A stretch of 64,000 bases of DNA from Peribacillus huizhouensis (GTDB lineage Bacteria > Bacillota > Bacilli > Bacillales > DSM-1321), in contig NZ_JACJHX010000011.1 in NCBI RefSeq assembly GCF_014138605.1, positions 62,001 to 126,000 of the forward strand, written 5' to 3'. The notes beneath the pieces are model-generated. The model was not told where the DNA came from, searched no databases, and saw nothing but the letters and a program-made list of their open reading frames with translations. The translations under genes were made by a program, and so were the position numbers. Below, piece by piece: positions 18,524 through 27,115 of the stretch; position 1 is the first letter of the stretch; each line of letters begins with the position of its first letter.

Positions 18524-18601
18524 TATTGAATGTATAATAAGTAATCAGTACACTAGAATTAATGCTGCTTTAAAAAATGATAACTTTGAGTAGGTGAATT
18601 T

Positions 18602-19366
18602 ATGTTTCCAGTTGAAAGACAACAGAAAATTATTGAATTGTTAATGATAAAAAAAGTGCTTAAGATATCTGAGCTAACTGAAGAATTAAAAGTCTCTGTT
18701 GATACTCTTCGTAGAGATCTAAACCTGCTTACAAGACAAGGGAAAATCGAAAAAATTTATGGTGGAGTTAAACTAGTTGAACCAAAATTTGGAGAATCTA
18801 CAATTGACGAACGCATGGTCAGTCATTTAGATGAAAAAGAATCAATTGCACGAAAATGTAGCGAATTGATCTATGACGGTGATTGTATTTTTATTGATAG
18901 CGGCTCAACAACCTATCAAATTGCAAAATACATTAAAAATAAGAAGAAGCTAACTGTAGTGACGAATTCAATTCCTGTTGTATTAGAATTAATCAATAGC
19001 GATGTCGAGCTGATAATCATTGGAGGAAAGGTCAGACATAATGAACAATCTGTAGTAGCTTATGATTATTTATTTAATTTTAGTGAATTGAATATAGTAA
19101 AAGCGTTTATTTGTGCCAGTGGGATCACAATCGAAAAAGGAATTTCTGATTATAACTTAGAGGAAGCAATTACGAGGAAAAAAATAATTGAATTATCTAA
19201 GGAAATTTATGTTGCCGCTGACAGTACAAAATTCGGTAAGGATGTCACAATTGGGATTGCAACGCTTGATAAAATTCATTACATTATTACAGACCAAAAT
19301 GTAAATAAAAATCTTATCGATACATTTAAGAAAACAAGCACCCATTTAATCCTTTCAGAAAAATAA
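18602..19366 (+). CDS. DeoR-family transcriptional regulator of the AEP module
   Basis: The protein has 254 residues. An N-terminal DeoR winged helix (RQQKIIELLMIKK, VSVDTLRRDLNLL) is followed by the DeoR C-terminal sensor domain (FIDSGSTTYQIAKYI), which in this family binds phosphorylated ligands. It is divergent from the AEP operon and very probably controls it. The ligand may be AEP or a pathway intermediate; this is inference. Confidence 0.85.
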   Translation: MFPVERQQKIIELLMIKKVLKISELTEELKVSVDTLRRDLNLLTRQGKIEKIYGGVKLVEPKFGESTIDERMVSHLDEKESIARKCSELIYDGDCIFIDSGSTTYQIAKYIKNKKKLTVVTNSIPVVLELINSDVELIIIGGKVRHNEQSVVAYDYLFNFSELNIVKAFICASGITIEKGISDYNLEEAITRKKIIELSKEIYVAADSTKFGKDVTIGIATLDKIHYIITDQNVNKNLIDTFKKTSTHLILSEK

Positions 19367-19423
19367 TCCTCATCCAAAACGAATATAGCGTTATAATGCC
19401 TTCAATTACCATGAAGGATTAAT

Positions 19424-19573
19424 CCCGTAGCACGCTACACTCGCCTAATCATAATGGTGGCGGTGCGAAGCAGGTCTTTGCAATACTCTCTTAATAAAGT
19501 AAGTATATCTGCAAAGTAGATTGGCTGTATTAGTAAGTCGCGAAGCCCCGTCCCCATGTCCTTATACAAAAAA
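19424..19573 (+). repeat. direct repeat R2, copy 2 (right of the AEP module)
   Basis: The second copy of R2, same orientation as 12804-12952, conserved in both end blocks and divergent in the middle. The two copies bracket exactly the AEP genes and their regulator. Confidence 0.75.
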
Positions 19574-19617
19574 ACGGAAATTCCACTCGTAATGAACAAA
19601 TTGAGCAGAATTTCCGT
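19574..19617. terminator. hairpin terminator between deoR-type gene and queF
   Basis: ACGGAAATTC (19574-19583) pairs with GAATTTCCGT (19608-19617). It is followed by CTTATTATTTT on the plus strand and preceded by a poly-A run that would give T on the minus strand. The rest of 19618-19785 holds nothing I recognise. Confidence 0.65.
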
Positions 19618-19785
19618 CTTATTATTTTCATTTTATAATTTTATTATTATATGGAATACATTAATATTAGTTAAATATTTTACATGAAGTTCATGATTTT
19701 AGGAGAATGCAATATTCTTTTAGACAAAATCCTTCATCAAACCATCTTTTTCCATACCGCTATGTTTCCATGCTTGTTTCAACTA

Positions 19786-20286
19786 TTAACGATTATCTAT
19801 TTTTTCAGGATAAAGATCATGATTCATTAAACGGAAATTAGCCATCTCTTCGTATTTAGTACCTGGTTTCCCATAATTGCACCAAGGGTCGATGGAAATA
19901 CCGCCACGTGGTGTAAATTTCCCCCAAACCTCAATATACCTTGGGTCAAGTAATTTAATTAGATCGTTCATAATGATGTTGACGCAATCTTCATGGAAAT
20001 CACCATGATTACGAAAACTAAACAGATATAATTTTAGTGATTTACTCTCGACAATTTTTTTATCTGGAACGTAAGAAATGTACATCGTTGCAAAATCAGG
20101 CTGATGTGTCAGTGGACATAAACTAGTAAATTCCGGACAGTTAAATTTCACGAAATAATCACGATTTGAATGAAGACTATCTACAGCTTCCAATACCTCA
20201 GGTGCATAGTTGAATGAATATTGCGTATGTTGATTTCCTAATAGCGTTAAATCCTTTAAACCTTCTTCATGGCTTCGGCCAGACAT
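19786..20286 (-). CDS. queF: preQ0 reductase QueF (NADPH-dependent 7-cyano-7-deazaguanine reductase)
   Basis: The protein has 166 residues, the short (unimodular) QueF type. The catalytic Cys57 lies in [12 protein letters not shown], with the conserved Asp64; the QueF signature around Glu80 (VESKSLKLY) and the FHED motif follow. It reduces preQ0 to preQ1, the last free-base step of queuosine synthesis. It stands alone rather than with queCDE and is preceded by a preQ1 riboswitch. Confidence 0.96.
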   Translation of the reverse strand: MSGRSHEEGLKDLTLLGNQHTQYSFNYAPEVLEAVDSLHSNRDYFVKFNCPEFTSLCPLTHQPDFATMYISYVPDKKIVESKSLKLYLFSFRNHGDFHEDCVNIIMNDLIKLLDPRYIEVWGKFTPRGGISIDPWCNYGKPGTKYEEMANFRLMNHDLYPEKIDNR

Positions 20287-20376
20287 AAAAAATCCCCCTT
20301 TAAATGGTTCCCCGACACTGTTTTAAAAGAGAGATCCGCTAATCATTCTTTTACAACTAACAGGATAAAATATAAA

Positions 20377-20403
20377 AAGCCCTGTCCAGTATGGACATGG
20401 CTT
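20377..20403 (-). terminator. riboswitch-controlled terminator upstream of queF
   Basis: On the minus strand a stem AGCCATGTCCA / TGGACAGGGCT is followed by TTTTTATATTTT. It lies just downstream of the preQ1 aptamer and about 90 bases before queF, as an expression platform. Confidence 0.75.
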
Positions 20404-20414
20404 AATGTCATGTA

Positions 20415-20456
20415 TCCATAGTTTTTTATAGAGGGTATCAGCTATGAACCTCTCCC
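20415..20456 (-). promoter_or_regulatory. preQ1 class I riboswitch aptamer
   Basis: On the minus strand the aptamer reads AGAGGTTCATAGC, a short loop, ACCCTCT, then an A-rich tail ATAAAAAACTA that pairs into the loop as an H-type pseudoknot. This is the classical preQ1-I pattern. With the terminator below it should switch queF off when preQ1 is plentiful. Confidence 0.85.
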
Positions 20457-20539
20457 GTTTTAGCTCGGGCATTCTCTTCTTTCATATCATAAAGAACACT
20501 TGGCAAAACGTCAAATGAAAATTTATTCCGCAATAACGA

Positions 20540-20585
20540 TCAGTAAAACCCCACTGATTGAAGTTTCAATTTACTTCCCCCCAAC
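20540..20585 (-). repeat. interspersed repeat R1, fragment (copy 3)
   Basis: This is the reverse complement of the R1 head (AATCAGTGGGGTTTTACTG on the minus strand). The remaining part of 20457-20862 holds only the ribosome-binding site of the next gene and no recognisable gene. Confidence 0.45.
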
Positions 20586-20862
20586 TACTAATGCTGTTCT
20601 TAATTCATATATCAATTGGAAGGAATCATCAAACAGTCACCCATTTCACTGAATATACTACAAATCCTATGATATAAGGAGGAATTGATAGATGGAGTGG
20701 TCTTTTAGTAATCTAACCATCAAACAGCCGCAATAATGACGTTTGCCATGTCTTTATCTATATTGATATATTAAATATAGAATATTGTGGGATGACGAAT
20801 CTGTGCTTAACAGGCGAAATGTAGATTGTGAAATTATACACAAAAAAGAGGAGTCGATACGT

Positions 20863-22266
20863 ATGAGATCTGTCAAAGTAACAGATCACAAAGTGATAGA
20901 AGATGAAATGAAAGATGATTTTTCATTAGATAGAGTACCACGACAGCACAGGAATATGGGATGGCTAAGTATTACTAATATTACTTTCGGTATAGCAACA
21001 GCCATTTTCTATTTTCAAATGGGGAGCGTTATGGCGCTTCAATTCGGAGCCATTAATGCAATCATATCCTCCATATACGCGATTATCGTAGCTGGTGTAT
21101 TAGGAACATTCATTGCTTATCTTTCAGCAAAATCCGGTATGAACGTCAATTTATTATCTAGAGGTGGTGGATTCGGCTATATAGGTGCATCATTAACCTC
21201 ATTTATTTATGCAACGAACTTCATTATGTATTGTGCATTTGAAGGCTTGATTTTAGTTTACGCTGTTCATACCTTCTTCCCAGTTCTACCAAAATGGGTG
21301 CTTATCCTTTTCTTCGGAACCATTGTTATCCCGTTGAATTGGTTTGGTATAAAACAACTGGATAAATTACAAAAGTGGTCTTTACCGATTTTCGGTATTT
21401 TTTTAGTAACCGCAATCATTGTATCGATTAACACACCTTCCCTATACGAAGGGGAATTTTGGACATACATGCCTGAGGGCGTTCAAATAGGAGGCAAAGC
21501 TCTATTGTCCTGTATAGGAATGCACCATGGGATTATGGGTCTAACAGCCCTTCTTGGTTCAGACTATGCCCGTTTCCTTAAACCTAAAGACATTAAGGTA
21601 GGATCGGTTGCCATTGGCTTTATTCCGCAAATTTTTTGTTTTGGAGTTATGGGTGGTCTTGGTATATGGTTTGGCGTTCGTCTAGGTGAACCAAATCCAG
21701 GTGTATACATCGTGCTACTTCTTGGTATCGGTGGAGCGCTGTTCACAATGTTAACCCAACTAAGAATTAATGTGACAAATATATATAGTAGCTCCTTATC
21801 CCTTTCCAATTTCTTCGAAAATATTTTTAAATTTACACCAGGCAGACGTTTCTGGGTAGTTGTAACAGGGATATCCGCGATAGCTTTAATGCTCGGTGGG
21901 ATAGTGAACCATCTGGATACAGCCATGACATTCCAGGGAGTCTTTTTATTAGCGTGGGCAGCCATATTAGTCAGTGACGCCATGATTGTCAAAAAGTTAT
22001 TAAAAATTGGACCCGGTTATTATGAATCCAGACAGGAGTATCTATATAAATGGAATCCTGTAGGAGTCGTGTCATTACTAATTGCAAGCGGTTTAGGAAC
22101 GATCGCAGCATTAGGATATATGGGGACGTTTTTACAAAGCACTGCCGCATTCTTTGCTGCAATTCTAGCAGCTATACTTACAGTAATATTAGCAATTTTT
22201 ACAAAAGGTAAGTATTACAACAAAGGCGAACCAAATGACATTCACAAGGAAGATTATATAGCATAA
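20863..22266 (+). CDS. NCS1-family nucleobase/cytosine-type permease
   Basis: The protein has 467 residues and about twelve membrane helices with the NCS1 (CodB/PucI-type) pattern. There is a short acidic N-terminus, then helix 1, and a SRGGGFGYIGASL segment in the helix 3 region. NCS1 proteins import nucleobases, hydantoins, allantoin or related ring compounds with H+ or Na+. The frame opens at 20785, but GAGGAG precedes the ATG at 20863. No nucleobase-catabolic enzyme is adjacent, so the substrate is unknown. The downstream neighbours are the LysR/CofE-like pair. Confidence 0.8.
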   Translation: MRSVKVTDHKVIEDEMKDDFSLDRVPRQHRNMGWLSITNITFGIATAIFYFQMGSVMALQFGAINAIISSIYAIIVAGVLGTFIAYLSAKSGMNVNLLSRGGGFGYIGASLTSFIYATNFIMYCAFEGLILVYAVHTFFPVLPKWVLILFFGTIVIPLNWFGIKQLDKLQKWSLPIFGIFLVTAIIVSINTPSLYEGEFWTYMPEGVQIGGKALLSCIGMHHGIMGLTALLGSDYARFLKPKDIKVGSVAIGFIPQIFCFGVMGGLGIWFGVRLGEPNPGVYIVLLLGIGGALFTMLTQLRINVTNIYSSSLSLSNFFENIFKFTPGRRFWVVVTGISAIALMLGGIVNHLDTAMTFQGVFLLAWAAILVSDAMIVKKLLKIGPGYYESRQEYLYKWNPVGVVSLLIASGLGTIAALGYMGTFLQSTAAFFAAILAAILTVILAIFTKGKYYNKGEPNDIHKEDYIA

Positions 22267-22617
22267 GAATGTTTATTTGATTAATAAGTTACGTTTACAA
22301 TCTCCTGATTTTTTACTATTATCCCCCCCGGTCCCCCTTCCGGATAGCCTTTTAATAGGCACTTGATTCGTTTTCTCGCTATCTTCCCTTTCACATATGA
22401 GAAATGCTTAAATATGTCGGTTAAAAGATGGGAATTGTATTTGAAGATTTTTCATTTGGCTCAGACTTTCTAATTTTTGATTTGGAAAAGTCCAAATGTT
22501 TTTACCTATAGCCTATTTGTTCTAAGGTATTGAACTTGATTCCCACGCCCATCTAAACCTGCAAGCTATTTTTCAATGTCCAATCCTTAACCACTGTACA
22601 AATTAATTTGAATTAGG

Positions 22618-22646
22618 AAAAAGAGTAGCCAGACTATTCTTTTTTC
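22618..22646. terminator. terminator between NCS1 permease and LysR gene
   Basis: AAGAGTAG and CTATTCTT pair around CCAGA, with A-run and T-run flanks that allow bidirectional use. The rest of the 497-base gap 22267-22763 includes a run of seven C at about 22322 but no recognisable gene. Confidence 0.55.
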
Positions 22647-22763
22647 TCCTGTTTTATAAATTCGATTTGTCCTTAAAAAAAATAAGTAGTTATATTTTAT
22701 TTCTCTCTCTGAGCTCAAGAGGTCGAATTTACAAATGATTCTTTAACAGAAAAACTTTTACAT

Positions 22764-23648
22764 CTATTTATTTTCTATGATCTCAACAAATTTTGTTGAA
22801 GCTGGCGATAGAGGCACACTCTTTAAAAAGCAGACTCCAATGTTCCTCTTCGGTATTTCCTCCATTAATTGTACTTCATACAATAAGCCATTATTTAAAT
22901 AATCATGAGAAAATTCTTTCGTCACACACGCAATTCCTAAATTTATCTTAGCAAACTCCAATAATAAATCATGAGAGCCTAATTCAAATTCTGGCGAAAT
23001 CTTAATACCTTTAGATATCAGATAATCCTCGACATACTTTCTAGAAACCGATTTGGGCTCGAGTAATATTAAAGGCAGTTTTACTACTTCATTAAGGCTT
23101 ATTGGCTTAGATAAGCTTTTCTTATATTTCTCTCCACAAACAAAAATATCTTGGACTTCAATACATGGTATAAGTTCTAAAGTAGAATCATCAAGGGGAA
23201 AATTACAAATTGCAATATCAACCTCTCCTGATTTTAATATAGAACAGATCTCTAATGTTGTACCATTAACAATCTTTAATTTGATATTGGGATACTTATT
23301 ATGAAAAGCTTCTAAATAAGGAAGTAAATAATACCTAGATATCGTATCACCAACACCGATCTTTAATTCCCCTGTCGTTAAATTTTTAAACTCCAAAATC
23401 TTTTCTTCCCCAACATCAATTAAATTAAGTGCCGAATGAACATATTCAAATAGAAGACTACCCTCATTTGTTAATGATACTCCCTTTGGGGTTCTATTAA
23501 ATAGACGGATATCTAATTCTCTCTCTAATTGCATGATCGCTTGACTGACAGCTGGTTGTGACATATAAAGGTCTTTTGCTGCCTTAGAAAAACTCTCGCT
23601 TTTTCCTACCTTATAAAATACTTTATATAAATCTAATTTACTTACCAT
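22764..23648 (-). CDS. LysR-family transcriptional regulator
   Basis: The protein has 294 residues. A LysR helix-turn-helix lies at the N-terminus (SFSKAAKDLYMSQPAVSQAIMQLE) and a type 2 periplasmic-binding effector domain follows (residues ~90-290). I use the ATG at 23648, which has AAGGAG in front of it; the frame opens at 23672. It is divergent from the CofE-like gene with a 120-bp control region, so that gene is its likely target. The effector is unknown. Confidence 0.88.
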   Translation of the reverse strand: MVSKLDLYKVFYKVGKSESFSKAAKDLYMSQPAVSQAIMQLERELDIRLFNRTPKGVSLTNEGSLLFEYVHSALNLIDVGEEKILEFKNLTTGELKIGVGDTISRYYLLPYLEAFHNKYPNIKLKIVNGTTLEICSILKSGEVDIAICNFPLDDSTLELIPCIEVQDIFVCGEKYKKSLSKPISLNEVVKLPLILLEPKSVSRKYVEDYLISKGIKISPEFELGSHDLLLEFAKINLGIACVTKEFSHDYLNNGLLYEVQLMEEIPKRNIGVCFLKSVPLSPASTKFVEIIENK

Positions 23649-23768
23649 ATAAACACTCCTTATACCTACCATTCGATATATCCATTTTACTTATATCACT
23701 AAAACGATGTATAGTACAAGTAGGGACATACTATAAATTAACTTTACTAGTTATAAGGAGCGATTATT

Positions 23769-24959
23769 TTGGAAAGAGTTGTAGGAACTGTTGTAAGAGG
23801 TCTTCGTTGTCCAATCATCAATCAAGGGGATAACATTGAAGAAATCGTTGTCGATAGTGTGTTAAAAGCTGCAGAAGTTGAAAGTTTTAACATTAATGAT
23901 AAAGATATCGTTACATTAACAGAATCAATCGTAGCTCGTGCTCAAGGGAATTACGCGACTATTGATCATATTGCTAAAGATGTTCAAGCAAAATTTGGAG
24001 AAGATACTGTTGGTGTTATTTTTCCTATCTTAAGTCGTAATCGTTTTTCAAACTTGCTACGTGGTATTGCAAAAGGAGCTAAAAAAATTGTTTTAATGCT
24101 TAGCTACCCATCTGATGAAGTTGGAAATCACTTAGTTGATATAGACGTTCTTGATGAAAAGGGAGTTAACCCTTGGACAGATGTTTTAACAGAAAAACAA
24201 TTCCGTGATCATTTTGGCTATAATAAACATCCTTTTACTGGTGTTGATTATATTGAATATTATAAATCTTTAGTTGAAGAATACGGCGTTGAATGTGAAG
24301 TAATCTTCTCGAACAATGCAAAGACGATCTTAGATTACACGAAGAATGTCCTTACTTGCGATATTCATACGAGATTTAGAACAAAGAGAATCTTAAAAGC
24401 AAACGGCGGCGAAAAAATTTATAGCCTCGATAATATTTTATCGGAGTCTATTGATGGCAGCGGATGTAATGAAGCATACGGGTTGCTTGGATCTAATAAA
24501 GCAACTGAAGATAGTATTAAACTTTTCCCACGTAATTGCCAACCTATCGTTGATAAAATTCAGCAAATGCTTAAAGAGAAAACTGGCAAAAATGTTGAAG
24601 TTATGGTTTATGGCGATGGAGCGTTTAAAGACCCGGTAGGTAAAATATGGGAATTAGCTGATCCAGTCGTATCACCAGCTTACACATCAGGACTTGATGG
24701 CACACCTAATGAAGTAAAATTAAAATATCTTGCTGATAATAACTTTGCTGATTTAAGAGGTGAAGAACTGAAACAAGCGATCTCTCAATACATTAACAAT
24801 AAAGATGCGGATCTTGTAGGTGCTATGGAAGCACAAGGGACTACTCCTCGAAAACTTACCGATCTGATCGGTTCTTTATCAGATTTAACTTCAGGAAGCG
24901 GTGACAAAGGTACACCTATTGTCTTCATCCAAGGTTATTTCGATAATTACACTAAATAA
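23769..24959 (+). CDS. CofE-like (F420-0:gamma-glutamyl ligase domain) protein, function unknown
   Basis: The protein has 396 residues. The N-terminal region (a GDNIEEIVVDSVLKAAE helix, then DKDIVTLTESIVARAQGNY) and the later GDGAFKDPVGKIWELADP block are those of the F420-0:L-glutamate ligase superfamily (PF01996). CofE adds glutamates to F420. Bacilli are not known to make F420, no other F420 gene is visible, and the protein is longer than CofE (about 250 residues). The true reaction is therefore unknown; another amide-bond-forming ligase reaction is possible. The start is TTG at 23769 with AAGGAG before it. It is divergent from a LysR regulator and converges on a larA-family gene. Confidence 0.65.
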   Translation: MERVVGTVVRGLRCPIINQGDNIEEIVVDSVLKAAEVESFNINDKDIVTLTESIVARAQGNYATIDHIAKDVQAKFGEDTVGVIFPILSRNRFSNLLRGIAKGAKKIVLMLSYPSDEVGNHLVDIDVLDEKGVNPWTDVLTEKQFRDHFGYNKHPFTGVDYIEYYKSLVEEYGVECEVIFSNNAKTILDYTKNVLTCDIHTRFRTKRILKANGGEKIYSLDNILSESIDGSGCNEAYGLLGSNKATEDSIKLFPRNCQPIVDKIQQMLKEKTGKNVEVMVYGDGAFKDPVGKIWELADPVVSPAYTSGLDGTPNEVKLKYLADNNFADLRGEELKQAISQYINNKDADLVGAMEAQGTTPRKLTDLIGSLSDLTSGSGDKGTPIVFIQGYFDNYTK

Positions 24960-24975
24960 GATTCGTTCATAATAT

Positions 24976-25009
24976 AAAAAACGGCTTCCTTTTGGAAAGC
25001 CGTTTTTTA
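24976..25009. terminator. bidirectional terminator between cofE-like and larA-like genes
   Basis: AAAAAACGGCTT pairs with AAGCCGTTTTTT around TCCTTTTGGA. It works on both strands for the two converging genes. Confidence 0.85.
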
Positions 25010-25018
25010 TGTTTGTAA

Positions 25019-26269
25019 TTACATCTGCAAGAAATAGCCGTCTTCATCAAACTGCATTTCATGTAGATCCTCTAATACTTCGATGTTTTCTTTATCTTTT
25101 AGTTCATTAAATATAACCTCAGATACGTATAGCTCACCAATATGAAGAGTATTTGGGATACGTACAATTCTTGCCTCAACAGACGCAACGCCCCAGTTAG
25201 CACGTAGCGCTGCTTTTAATGCTTCCTGATCATTGTCAAGAACGATTGGAATTTTTGCTCGATCTAAAAATGTACTCGTTACAACATTTTCATTCATTGC
25301 TTGATAATCAATTTTTTCAAATAAACGCTTCGTCGTTAAATCTGATAAACCGATACCTAAGGCATTACCATGACTCGCTTCACTTATATTCGAAGCAATG
25401 ACATATTTAATACTTGGATTTTTCGGTTCTTCTACTCCTAGTACACGAATTCGGCCAATAATATTTGTATCCATTCCTGTACCACTAAAGTTTTTACCGA
25501 TTTCATCTACTACTAATATATCCATTTCTTCTACTGGTAAGCTTGGCATCATCGCGAATGCTTTCACCAATAATTCTCTTTCACGTTCTTCAATTTTGTC
25601 TGGCTCGATCGCTTCGATAATTGCTGTTTCCTCATGGGCATTTTCAACAATAGCGATTCCAAACAAAGTATTGGAATTTTTAATGCACACTTTCCCAACT
25701 TCAGGCATCATATCGCGAATTCCCTTAATGCCATATGTGTGTAATGCTAGCGCCTGTTTATGCTTCCCAATACCAATCGATGCCATTTTCAAGACACCGC
25801 TCTCGATGTCCTTCTTAAAGTCTGTATGCGGCTTAACGCGCCCCATAATGATAATGCCATCGGCTTGAGAAGCATGTTTATCAAGATATACGGGAACACC
25901 ATCTGAAGTAACACCAACTTCAACTACTTCCATAGAAGAACGAATTTCACAACCCGTTGACTCTTCGGTAACCCCTAGTCCTTCTAGTACCTCAACTTGG
26001 CCTTCAGCAGTTGCACCACCATGACTGCCCATAGCAGGAATGATAAATGGCGTAGCACCTAATTTTTTAATCTCATCTGCAACACTTTTGACGATTAATG
26101 GGATATTTGCAATACCACGACTTCCGACTGTTATTGCAATTTCCATTCCAGACTTAATTTTCTCGTCTGCCTTCACTTGTTTAAATTGTTCCGTAATCGT
26201 TACAGGGATGTTATCTACACTTTCGAATTCGAATTTTTGTCTTATTTTCGCTACTTTTGGAAAAGACAT
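25019..26269 (-). CDS. LarA-family nickel-pincer (NPN)-dependent racemase/epimerase homologue
   Basis: The protein has 416 residues. It matches the LarA N-terminal domain family (DUF2088) and C-terminal domain. Residues expected for nickel-pincer catalysis are visible: His83 in GSHGGAT, His148 in GRVKPHTDF, Lys161 in SGVLKMASIG (position of the cofactor-linked lysine) and His170 in IGKHKQ (position of the Ni ligand). LarA racemises lactate, and relatives act on other 2-hydroxy acids. The gene is on the same strand as gntP, larE, the PrpR-like gene and a pdxA remnant. A sugar acid or small hydroxy acid is the likely substrate. The exact substrate is unknown. Confidence 0.8.
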   Translation of the reverse strand: MSFPKVAKIRQKFEFESVDNIPVTITEQFKQVKADEKIKSGMEIAITVGSRGIANIPLIVKSVADEIKKLGATPFIIPAMGSHGGATAEGQVEVLEGLGVTEESTGCEIRSSMEVVEVGVTSDGVPVYLDKHASQADGIIIMGRVKPHTDFKKDIESGVLKMASIGIGKHKQALALHTYGIKGIRDMMPEVGKVCIKNSNTLFGIAIVENAHEETAIIEAIEPDKIEERERELLVKAFAMMPSLPVEEMDILVVDEIGKNFSGTGMDTNIIGRIRVLGVEEPKNPSIKYVIASNISEASHGNALGIGLSDLTTKRLFEKIDYQAMNENVVTSTFLDRAKIPIVLDNDQEALKAALRANWGVASVEARIVRIPNTLHIGELYVSEVIFNELKDKENIEVLEDLHEMQFDEDGYFLQM

Positions 26270-26284
26270 TATTCTACACTCCTT

Positions 26285-26825
26285 TCAAACTAAACAGCTT
26301 TTTAAACAAAGGGGAGCAAGAGATCTATAAAAAATCCCTTGCTTTACTACCATTATTATTAATTGTTTTTCATGAGCTAATTCAATCGCCATCCGAATCG
26401 CTTCTTCGCTTCTTTTAACGATAACTCGTCCGCAATTTTTCCCTAGCGATATATTGCGCAGCAACCATGCAAAGTCACCACGTTTTACCCTAAAGAATAA
26501 TGTATCTGCTAGAAGTGGTCCCTGTACATTACTACCAGAGCTTTTTCTAGGCTGGAATAACTCTTTCTTCCTCACCATTTCCAAAAAGTCCATTTTCCAA
26601 CATGTGAATGAATTATTAGCACAAACTGCGATCAGAGGAGATTTAATTTCTGCTTTTGTAATATTTCGTGTGCAAGTTTAATAACTGAATATTTAACGCT
26701 CTACGTTAACTTTATTGTTTGCATCAATAAACCCAATATGAGTTGTCACATGAATAACTCTTAAGCTAGGAGCAGATAACATCATTGCGGAATCTTTCGT
26801 ATTTGTTAATTCTGCACGCAATAAT
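26285..26825 (-). pseudogene. decayed pdxA2-type 4-phospho-hydroxyacid dehydrogenase
   Basis: The minus strand can be read as a broken PdxA-family protein. From about 26816 it gives AELTNTKDSAMMLSAPSLRV then IHVTTHIGFIDA, the conserved PdxA block. Stop codons follow, then a stretch alignable to the family's HAGE region, then NVQGPLLADTLFFR-KRGDF. After that the metal-binding AMYHDQG region is missing and a helix like the PdxA C-terminus (SEEAIRMAIELA) follows directly. At least two stops, the lost catalytic segment and the unrecognisable N-terminus show it is dead. PdxA2 proteins oxidise 4-phospho-threonate/erythronate in pathways with GntP transporters. A 102-codon open frame survives at 26285-26593, but I do not regard it as a gene. 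Confidence 0.75.
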
Positions 26826-27084
26826 AGTTTGTATTGATTGCGTCTTTTTAATACGGATCATATCGTCTAGTCATTATTGCATGATACGTTTTCTATTTGT
26901 CTCTCATTCAATATCTGCAACACATAACTTAAACCGCTCCATACATGGTTTATTTTCAAACACTAAAACCGCTTACAGCAGTAATGATAAATCAAAACGT
27001 TGCATTAAGCAATTTTTTTTATTATTTTTCTATAAATAATTATTACGTTGCTATTTGCATTAACTTATACTTCATTTTGTGCAC

Positions 27085-27115
27085 AAAAAAACGCAAGCTG
27101 TTATTTTAGCTTGCG
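27085..27115 (-). terminator. terminator overlapping the 3' end of the PrpR-like gene
   Basis: On the minus strand CGCAAGCT (27115-27108) pairs with AGCTTGCG (27099-27092), followed by seven T. The upstream arm encodes the last residues of the regulator, whose stop codon (27101-27103) lies in the loop. The upstream stretch 26826-27084 holds no intact gene. Confidence 0.75.

Noticed and set aside
20693-20737. Short frame after a strong AAGGAGG at about 20680 (ATGGAGTGGTCTTTTAGTAA region)
   Set aside because: Only 14 codons, no similarity, no conserved neighbour. It could be a leader peptide, but nothing supports this.
23769-24959. Cyanuric acid amidohydrolase/barbiturase (suggested by the nearby NCS1 permease)
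   Set aside because: The sequence lacks the repeated Ser-Gly-Gly motifs and the length pattern of ring-opening amidohydrolases. The CofE superfamily blocks fit better.
26285-26593. 102-codon frame on the minus strand
   Set aside because: It is the surviving part of the decayed pdxA2 gene: it lacks the catalytic segment, and matching sequence continues upstream through stop codons.
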